Source of the DNA: Anaerolineae bacterium
GTDB taxonomy: Bacteria > Chloroflexota > Anaerolineae > B4-G1 > SLSP01
Direction of reading: 5' to 3'
Length of the DNA: 12,031 bases
Assembly (NCBI GenBank): GCA_016927095.1
Contig: JAFGNI010000555.1
Coordinates: 1-12,031 of the forward strand
A program made the translations under genes and the position numbers. A model generated the notes under the pieces. That model was not told where the DNA came from and searched no databases. It saw only the letters and a list, made by a program, of their open reading frames with translations. Position 1 is the first letter of the stretch, and every line of letters starts with the position of its first letter. Shown piece after piece: positions 7,965 through 12,031 of the stretch.

Positions 7965-7999
7965 CCGACGATCACCTAATCACCCTACATCACCGACGA
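7965..7999 (+). repeat. short direct repeats in the ddl-ftsQ gap
   Basis: The gap after ddl holds three copies of ATCACC at 7971-7976, 7979-7984 and 7989-7994. These are flanked by two copies of CCGACGA at 7965-7971 and 7993-7999, the second overlapping the last ATCACC. The copies are close to one helical turn or less apart. They could be a protein-binding site for the ftsQAZ block, or simply low-complexity sequence. I see no good promoter boxes alongside. Confidence 0.4.
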
Positions 8000-8018
8000 G
8001 AACGACGACGTCTTATCG

Positions 8019-8027
8019 AAGGAGGAG
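8019..8027 (+). promoter_or_regulatory. ribosome binding site of ftsQ
   Basis: AAGGAGGAG is a near-perfect Shine-Dalgarno element, with its GGAGG core six bases before ATG 8032. It is stronger than those of the preceding genes and fixes the ftsQ start. It suggests independent, efficient initiation rather than coupling with ddl, which ends 67 bases upstream. Confidence 0.8.
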
Positions 8028-8031
8028 CCAG

Positions 8032-8817
8032 ATGAGCAAGAAAATGCGCTATTACCGAACCGCGGCGCTCTTGGGGCCACACGAGCAACACGTTGCGTTC
8101 CGGGCGACCCCACAGCCGATCAAGATACCTTGGACACTGGTCGCCGTGTTTGCGGTCGTCCTAGCGATGGTGCTCTGGTTGAATCTGGACAACGCCTGGT
8201 TTCTGATGTGGAACGATCTGACCGTCAAGGGTGTGACGTCCCCGGAGGTCGTTGACGAGATCAAGGAGATATCGGATCTACTCGGCTACCACCGGTTCTT
8301 TTTGAGGCCACAGCGGGCGGTTGAACCCATCCTGGCGGCGATGCCGCAGTTTGAGGATGTCCAGGTTCGGTGTGGGCTCTTTCCAACCAAGTGCACGGTC
8401 TTGGCCACACCCCGGTCCCCCGTCCTGGTCTGGGTGGCGAATGGTCAGCACTTTTGGGTGGACGCAGCTGGGGTCTTCTTTCCCCCCCAGGGAGAGCGTC
8501 CTGACCTATCCGTGATCACCGGTCCTGCTCCTGAGGAGGTGAGCGTCTCAGGATTCACCGCGCTCTACCAGGGCATCCAGGCCCTGGCGTCACTGGGGAT
8601 CGCGGTGGATGAGCTGGCCTATTCGCCGCGGATGGGGTTGATCTGGACAGACCCCCAGGGGTGCCGGGTGGCTTTTGGGGTCGGGACAGAGATGGCACCG
8701 CGCTGGGAAGCTTACGAGGCGGTGACCCGGCATTGCGCGGCTCAAGGTATCTCCCCGCGGGCCGTCGATGCTCGGTTTCCCGGCGGGGCATCGTACTCTC
8801 TAGAGCTCACCTGGTAG
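8032..8817 (+). CDS. ftsQ: FtsQ/DivIB-type cell division protein
   Basis: The 261-residue product has the FtsQ layout. A basic cytoplasmic N-terminus of about 32 residues is followed by one membrane helix (IPWTLVAVFAVVLAMVLWL, about 32-50). A POTRA-like domain (about 62-128) begins LTVKGVTSPEVV and includes RFFLRP and FEDVQV. An FtsQ-type beta domain runs to the end, with FWVDAAGVFF (141-150) and a last strand near VDARFPGG. FtsQ links the cytoplasmic ring to the septal synthase through FtsL and FtsB. The outer part carries four cysteines (114, 121, 211, 235), with the first two six residues apart; these could form disulfides. Sequence conservation in this family is low, so the call rests on topology, strand pattern and position before ftsA and ftsZ. 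The ATG has a consensus ribosome site. ftsA starts ten bases after the stop. Confidence 0.88.
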   Translation: MSKKMRYYRTAALLGPHEQHVAFRATPQPIKIPWTLVAVFAVVLAMVLWLNLDNAWFLMWNDLTVKGVTSPEVVDEIKEISDLLGYHRFFLRPQRAVEPILAAMPQFEDVQVRCGLFPTKCTVLATPRSPVLVWVANGQHFWVDAAGVFFPPQGERPDLSVITGPAPEEVSVSGFTALYQGIQALASLGIAVDELAYSPRMGLIWTDPQGCRVAFGVGTEMAPRWEAYEAVTRHCAAQGISPRAVDARFPGGASYSLELTW

Positions 8818-8827
8818 GGGGTGCAGC

Positions 8828-10045
8828 GTGGAAAGATCCGTTGTTGGTATAGACATCGGGACACACCGGATACTGGTGCTGGTTGCTGAGATCGGAGAGC
8901 ACAACGAGGTTCGCATCGTCGGCGTCGGTCGCGTACCCGCCAGAGGAATCAAGAAGGGCGTGGTGGTGAATGTGGCGCAGGCGACGGAGGCGATCTCGGA
9001 GGCCGTCGATCAGGCGGAGCAGAGCAGCGGTTACCAGATTGAGCGCGCCTATGTGGGTGTGACCGGTGCCAACATCACGTCGCGCAATAGCACTGGGGTT
9101 GTGGGGGTGTCGCGCCGTGATAGGGGGATTGGGCCGGATGATGTTGACCGGGTGTTGGAGGCGGCAGGGGCGATCGTATTGCCGCAGAATCAGGAGCTTA
9201 TCCATATCTTGCCGCGGACGTACACCGTCGATGGCCAGGAAGGTGTGCGCAACCCCTTGGGTATGCACGGTTTCCGGCTCGAGGTGGAGGCCCACGTTGT
9301 GATGGGGTCAAGTACAGCGCTTCAGAACCTCCGTAAGTGTGTGCGTGGCGCGGGGATCCAGATCGGTGAGCTGGTCCTGACGAGCATGGCCGCCGGCAAT
9401 TCGGTGCTCACCGAAAACGAGAAGGACATGGGTGTTGTTCTGGTCGATATCGGTGAGGGTACCTCGGATATCGCGATTTTCATCGATGGGACGGTCTGGC
9501 ATACGAAGGCGTTGCCTTTGGGTGGAGAATACCTTACCAATGATATCGCTATTGGTCTGCGGTTGCCCTCTCAAGTTGCGGAGGAGGTGAAGCTCAGCCA
9601 TGGGTATGCCGTGGCCAACCAAGTTGCTGAGGATGAGCGGTTTACCGTCTCGCCCTACGGCGAGGGAAGCCCGGTAGCCATCCCCAGATGGAAGCTCGCG
9701 GAGATTATTCAGGCGCGCTGTGAGGAGATCCTGGAGAACGTGCAGCAGGAGATCAAGCGGTCCGGCTATGACGGGCTGCTGCCTGCCGGATTGGTCTTGT
9801 GCGGGGGGACGGCACAGTTGCCGGGTATGCGGGACCTTGCACGTTCGATCTTTGAGTTGCCCGTGCAGATCGGCATTCCGAAGGGGATCTCAGGACTGAC
9901 GGATAAGGTCAGTGGGCCGGATGCAGCTGTGGCGGTGGGATTGGCCAAGTGGACCCCGATGTGGGAGGAGGGGGGCGGGTGGCGTACGGTCCGCTCCTCG
10001 TGGTTCAAGCGATCGCTGGGCTGGTTCAGGAATCTACTTCCTTAA
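8828..10045 (+). CDS. ftsA: FtsA, actin-like cell division protein
   Basis: FtsA is the actin-fold ATPase that attaches FtsZ filaments to the membrane and recruits later division proteins. The product is 405 residues. The first phosphate motif is VGIDIGTHRILVLVAE (6-21), the family-specific 1C domain follows (about 85-165), the second phosphate motif is DIGEGTSDIAIF (207-218), and the adenosine motif is GLVLCGGTAQLPG (321-333). The C-terminus from about 389 (SSWFKRSLGWFRNLLP) is an amphipathic helix rich in Trp, Phe, Arg and Lys, the expected membrane-targeting segment. The start is GTG 8828, set by AGGGGG at 8816-8821, which overlaps the ftsQ stop codon. An ATP-only actin relative such as MreB is excluded by the 1C domain and by the ftsZ neighbour. 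It appears complete. Confidence 0.95.
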   Translation: MERSVVGIDIGTHRILVLVAEIGEHNEVRIVGVGRVPARGIKKGVVVNVAQATEAISEAVDQAEQSSGYQIERAYVGVTGANITSRNSTGVVGVSRRDRGIGPDDVDRVLEAAGAIVLPQNQELIHILPRTYTVDGQEGVRNPLGMHGFRLEVEAHVVMGSSTALQNLRKCVRGAGIQIGELVLTSMAAGNSVLTENEKDMGVVLVDIGEGTSDIAIFIDGTVWHTKALPLGGEYLTNDIAIGLRLPSQVAEEVKLSHGYAVANQVAEDERFTVSPYGEGSPVAIPRWKLAEIIQARCEEILENVQQEIKRSGYDGLLPAGLVLCGGTAQLPGMRDLARSIFELPVQIGIPKGISGLTDKVSGPDAAVAVGLAKWTPMWEEGGGWRTVRSSWFKRSLGWFRNLLP

Positions 10046-10070
10046 GGTGGGCGCCGGGCCGGCGTATGAT
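10042..10070 (+). promoter_or_regulatory. possible promoter in the ftsA-ftsZ gap
   Basis: TATGAT at 10065-10070 matches five of six bases of a sigma-70 type -10 box. A poor -35 candidate, TTAAGG at 10042-10047, lies 17 bases before it and straddles the ftsA stop. The spacer holds a small GC-rich inverted repeat (CGCCG/CGGCG, 10052-10064). If active, it would give ftsZ its own transcript with a leader of over 200 bases. The evidence is weak because only the -10 box is good. Confidence 0.3.
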
Positions 10071-10140
10071 GCAGGCAAGAAGCTGGGCTAAGCTTGCGCT
10101 ATCGGGTCAAAGCCCCCGCGCCATCCGCAGGAAGTTTGCC

Positions 10141-10159
10141 AGGAGGAGTGGAAAGGGTG
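10141..10159 (+). promoter_or_regulatory. alternative ftsZ start with strong ribosome site
   Basis: AGGAGGAG at 10141-10148 lies eight bases before GTG 10157, which is in frame with ftsZ and open through to it. Initiation here would add 48 residues, rich in Ser, Gly, Thr and basic residues, to the FtsZ N-terminus. About half of those codons end in G or C, lower than in the neighbouring genes, and several are uncommon in the window (ata, cga, cta, aga). This argues that the stretch is leader rather than coding, but the ribosome site is as good as the downstream one. Confidence 0.4.
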
Positions 10160-10287
10160 AACGCCAAGACGACAAATTCGAAGAGTGGATTCATGGGTTC
10201 AAGAGCGTCAGCTCCTATACGACGTAGTGGTCAGAGCGTGATGTCTTCGCCGGCGCACATTACTGGAGGGGCAAAGTTCGACAGGCT

Positions 10288-10293
10288 AGGAGG
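10288..10293 (+). promoter_or_regulatory. ribosome binding site of the conserved ftsZ start
   Basis: AGGAGG lies seven bases before ATG 10301. The ATG begins [20 protein letters not shown], where the usual FtsZ N-terminus begins. This decides my preferred start for ftsZ. Confidence 0.75.
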
Positions 10294-10300
10294 TTCTGAG

Positions 10301-11401
10301 ATGGCTGGATTGGCAGAGAATTTCGCGCAGATTCGTGTTGTTGGGGTTGGCGGGGGCGGCAGCAACGCCGTCAACCGGATGATTGAGGAGGGGTTGCAGG
10401 GCGTCGAATTTGTCGCTGTGAACACTGACGCGCAGGCCCTGATGCTCTCGCAGGCGCCCAAGTGCCTCCGCATTGGTGACTCCGTCACCCGGGGGCTGGG
10501 AGCCGGGGGAAATCCGGAAGAGGGACGGAAGTCCGCGGAGGAGTCACAGGATGAGATTCGCGAGGTCCTGCAGGGCTCCGACATGGTCTTCGTCACCGCC
10601 GGTATGGGCGGCGGCACAGGGACGGGTGCTGCGCCCGTGATCGCCCGTATCGCCAAGGAGGAGACGAAGGCGCTGACGATCGGTGTCGTGACGCGGCCCT
10701 TCACCTTCGAAGGGGCCAAGCGCGCCCGGACCGCTGCTGATGGCATTGAGGCCCTCAAGCAGGTCGTCGACACCTTGATCGTGATCCCCAATGATCGCCT
10801 GTTGGAGATCACTGAGAAGCGGGTCAGCCTCGGCGACGCCTTCCGGGTAGCCGATGACGTTCTGCGCCAGGGCATCCAGGGCATCACCGAGGTGATCACG
10901 GTGCCCGGCCTTATCAACCTGGACTTCGCAGACGTGAAGTCGATTATGCTGGAGGGTGGCGCCGCTCTGATGGCGGTTGGGCGCGCCACCGGTGAGAAGC
11001 GCGCGATCGAGGCCGTGCAACAGGCGATCTCAAGCCGGCTGCTCGACATCACCATCGATGGTGCGCGCGGCATTCTGTTCAATATCACCGGCGGCGGCAA
11101 CATGACGCTCTTTGAGGTCAACGAGGCGGCCTCCATCATCCGCGAGACGGCGCATCCCGATGTGAACCTGATCTTCGGGGCCGTGATTGATGAGGGTATG
11201 GGTGAGGATGTCAGCATCACGGTCATCGCCACCGGTTTCGACAACGACGGCGAGCCTGAGGTAGTGCGCACCACCACCGCCGCGCCCACGCAGCGCCGCG
11301 CTGAGACCGGGGCCGTGAAGTCGACAGCCGACCTCTTCAGCGCGCAGGTCGCCGACCGCGATAACATCGAGATTCCCGCTTTCCTGCGCCGCCGCGGATA
11401 G
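10301..11401 (+). CDS. ftsZ: FtsZ, tubulin-like cell division GTPase
   Basis: FtsZ polymerises into the cytokinetic ring. From ATG 10301 the product is 366 residues, a normal length. It shows the N-terminal loop [14 protein letters not shown] (14-27), NTDAQAL, and the tubulin signature [13 protein letters not shown] (101-113). It also has [18 protein letters not shown], the catalytic T7 loop [11 protein letters not shown] (206-216) with Asp208 and Asp211, and [22 protein letters not shown] short variable linker follows, then the C-terminal tail [11 protein letters not shown] (356-366), which normally binds FtsA or other membrane anchors. All catalytic residues are present. An in-frame upstream GTG at 10157, also with a strong ribosome site, could yield a 414-residue form. 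I prefer the shorter form because the extra 48 codons have weak third-position GC bias. The ftsA stop is 255 bases upstream, the longest gap inside the cluster. Confidence 0.95.
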   Translation: MAGLAENFAQIRVVGVGGGGSNAVNRMIEEGLQGVEFVAVNTDAQALMLSQAPKCLRIGDSVTRGLGAGGNPEEGRKSAEESQDEIREVLQGSDMVFVTAGMGGGTGTGAAPVIARIAKEETKALTIGVVTRPFTFEGAKRARTAADGIEALKQVVDTLIVIPNDRLLEITEKRVSLGDAFRVADDVLRQGIQGITEVITVPGLINLDFADVKSIMLEGGAALMAVGRATGEKRAIEAVQQAISSRLLDITIDGARGILFNITGGGNMTLFEVNEAASIIRETAHPDVNLIFGAVIDEGMGEDVSITVIATGFDNDGEPEVVRTTTAAPTQRRAETGAVKSTADLFSAQVADRDNIEIPAFLRRRG

Positions 11402-11419
11402 CCACAGCTATCTGCATCG

Positions 11420-11480
11420 CCGGGGCGCCGTATCCGAGACGCGGTGCTGCGAAGCACCGCGTCGAGGTACGCCGCCTTGG
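11420..11480 (+). other. long imperfect hairpin just after ftsZ
   Basis: This 61-base segment folds on itself with about 25 pairs. The top helix is 11 perfect pairs (11438-11448 with 11453-11463, GACGCGGTGCT and its complement) capped by GCGA, a GNRA tetraloop. Below it are opposed GA/GA bases (11436-11437, 11464-11465), two C-G pairs, one bulged T, four pairs, one C/C mismatch, four pairs, two G-U pairs and two C-G pairs. It begins 19 bases after the ftsZ stop and could end the operon's transcript, but no T-run follows, so it is not a standard intrinsic terminator. A stabilising 3' structure, a dispersed palindromic repeat or part of an RNA gene are alternatives. Confidence 0.6.
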
Positions 11481-11496
11481 GGTGTCAGGCAGCTGA

Positions 11497-11518
11497 AGGT
11501 CGCGCATCTCTGCGACCT
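11497..11518 (+). other. second hairpin in the post-ftsZ region
   Basis: AGGTCGC (11497-11503) is the exact reverse complement of GCGACCT (11512-11518), giving a seven-pair stem that a G-U pair can extend, with a six- to eight-base loop. The same AGGTCGC word recurs at 11621-11627 and could compete for the 3' arm. No T-run follows. Confidence 0.45.
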
Positions 11519-11569
11519 GTAGACCTGCGCCTGGCGATCTGCGCTGGAAGTATGTGTTGCCATCGTAAG

Positions 11570-11597
11570 GTTGGCTCACGGAGCGGCGCTGGCTAAC
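11570..11597 (+). other. third, weaker hairpin upstream of the DUF1622 gene
   Basis: GTTGGCT (11570-11576) pairs with GGCTAAC (11591-11597) through five Watson-Crick and two G-U pairs, enclosing a 14-base loop. It is marginal alone and is listed because it is the third stem in the same 255-base non-coding stretch (11402-11656). Confidence 0.25.
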
Positions 11598-11656
11598 ACA
11601 GGACCCAGCTATGCAGGCCGAGGTCGCCACGTGAGCGTTCTGGCAGAGAGGTGCCT

Positions 11657-12031
11657 ATGAGTCTGTACGAACTCGCCGAGGAAGTGCTGCGGGAGTTCTT
11701 CGGCTACGCCATCATCGCGGTTGAGCTTTGCGGTGCCTTCGTGATCATGGTCGGCGTAGTCCGTGGGGTCATCGGCTATATCCGCTGCTACACCTTCAAC
11801 TACAAGCCCGAGGAGATCCCACATCTCCGGCGGGTTCTGGGGCGGAGTATGGTTCTGGCGCTGGAGTTCCAGGTTGCGGCGGATATTCTGAAGACCGGCC
11901 TGTCACCCACCTGGCAAGACATCCTGCTTCTGGCGGCTATCATCGCCGTGCGAACGGTGCTCAGCTTCCTGATGGAACGGGAGCTGGAGTTCCTGAGCGA
12001 AGGCCATCAGGAGGCGGTCGCTAGACGGGAA
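11657..12031 (+). CDS. DUF1622-type membrane protein, 3' end beyond window
   Basis: An open frame runs from ATG 11657 to the window end, 125 codons without a stop, so it is at least nearly complete at the N-terminal side. AGAGAGG at 11645-11651 lies five bases before the ATG. The product has one hydrophobic segment at about 17-39 and another at about 88-105. The intervening stretch LALEFQVAADILKTGLSPTW (67-86), followed by LLAAIIAVRTVLSFLMEREL (91-110), matches what I recall of DUF1622, a family of small inner-membrane proteins of unknown function. Charged residues follow the last helix. It is the only gene after the structured gap and is probably transcribed apart from the division genes. 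No function can be given. Confidence 0.85.
   Translation, partial: MSLYELAEEVLREFFGYAIIAVELCGAFVIMVGVVRGVIGYIRCYTFNYKPEEIPHLRRVLGRSMVLALEFQVAADILKTGLSPTWQDILLLAAIIAVRTVLSFLMERELEFLSEGHQEAVARRE

Noticed and set aside
10094..10150. TTG 10094 or GTG 10148 as ftsZ start
   Set aside because: TTG 10094 has no Shine-Dalgarno, and GTG 10148 sits on top of the AGGAGGAG element. GTG 10157 and ATG 10301 are both better placed.
10066..10227. 53-codon open frame (ATG 10066 to TAG 10227) in the ftsA-ftsZ gap
   Set aside because: It has no ribosome site at usable distance and no recognisable similarity. It overlaps the better supported ftsZ leader and alternative start.
10231..11457. 408-codon open frame on the - strand opposite ftsZ
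   Set aside because: It is the antisense shadow of a clear ftsZ. The product is Ser/Arg/Pro-rich with no recognisable motif, as expected from GC-biased third positions on the other strand.
11571..11599. TTGGCT - 17 bases - TAACAC as promoter of the DUF1622 gene
   Set aside because: Only four and three of six bases match the consensus boxes, and the same bases form the third hairpin. It is too weak to list as a feature.
11337..11630. 97-codon - strand frame across the ftsZ end and the gap
   Set aside because: It has no ribosome site or motif and half of it is antisense to ftsZ. The hairpin structure explains the region better.
1..12031. tRNA, rRNA, CRISPR, insertion sequence or phage signals
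   Set aside because: I saw no cloverleaf, repeat-spacer array, transposase motif or terminal inverted repeats. Apart from 11402-11656 and the ftsZ leader, the window is packed with standard dcw genes.

Overview
The window is a bacterial division and cell wall (dcw) cluster with all genes on the + strand. It starts inside the 3' end of murF and continues murD - ftsW - murG - a small CvpA-like membrane gene - murC - murB - ddl - ftsQ - ftsA - ftsZ. A 255-base non-coding, hairpin-rich stretch follows, then the first 125 codons of a DUF1622-type membrane protein that runs off the window edge. Coding density is very high. From murF to ddl, genes are separated by 1-27 bases or overlap.

The DNA is GC-rich, with G/C favoured at third codon positions. 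I think a member of the Chloroflexota (perhaps Thermomicrobia-like) is most likely. The reasons are the gene order, the style of the MurD C-terminus (SPGGTSFDAF) and the divergent MurG loop (VPDIEP). This placement rests on memory of family sequences, not on a search, and is only moderately secure.

Region by region: (1) 1-7964 holds the cytoplasmic and inner-membrane steps of peptidoglycan precursor synthesis. MurC, MurD and MurF build UDP-MurNAc-pentapeptide, MurB supplies UDP-MurNAc, Ddl supplies D-Ala-D-Ala, MurG makes lipid II and FtsW polymerises glycan at the septum. (2) 7965-8031 is a short gap with small direct repeats and a consensus Shine-Dalgarno before ftsQ. (3) 8032-11401 is the ftsQ-ftsA-ftsZ division block, with a 255-base leader between ftsA and the conserved ftsZ start. 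(4) 11402-11656 is non-coding and can fold into a long 61-nt hairpin plus smaller ones. (5) 11657-12031 is the partial DUF1622 gene.

Most of the window is an ordinary, intact dcw operon, and I see no mobile element, CRISPR array, tRNA or rRNA. The points most worth a second look are the ftsZ leader with two in-frame starts that each have a strong Shine-Dalgarno, the structured region after ftsZ, the 89-base ftsW/murG overlap, the CvpA-like gene inside the cluster, and departures from usual motifs in FtsW and MurG.
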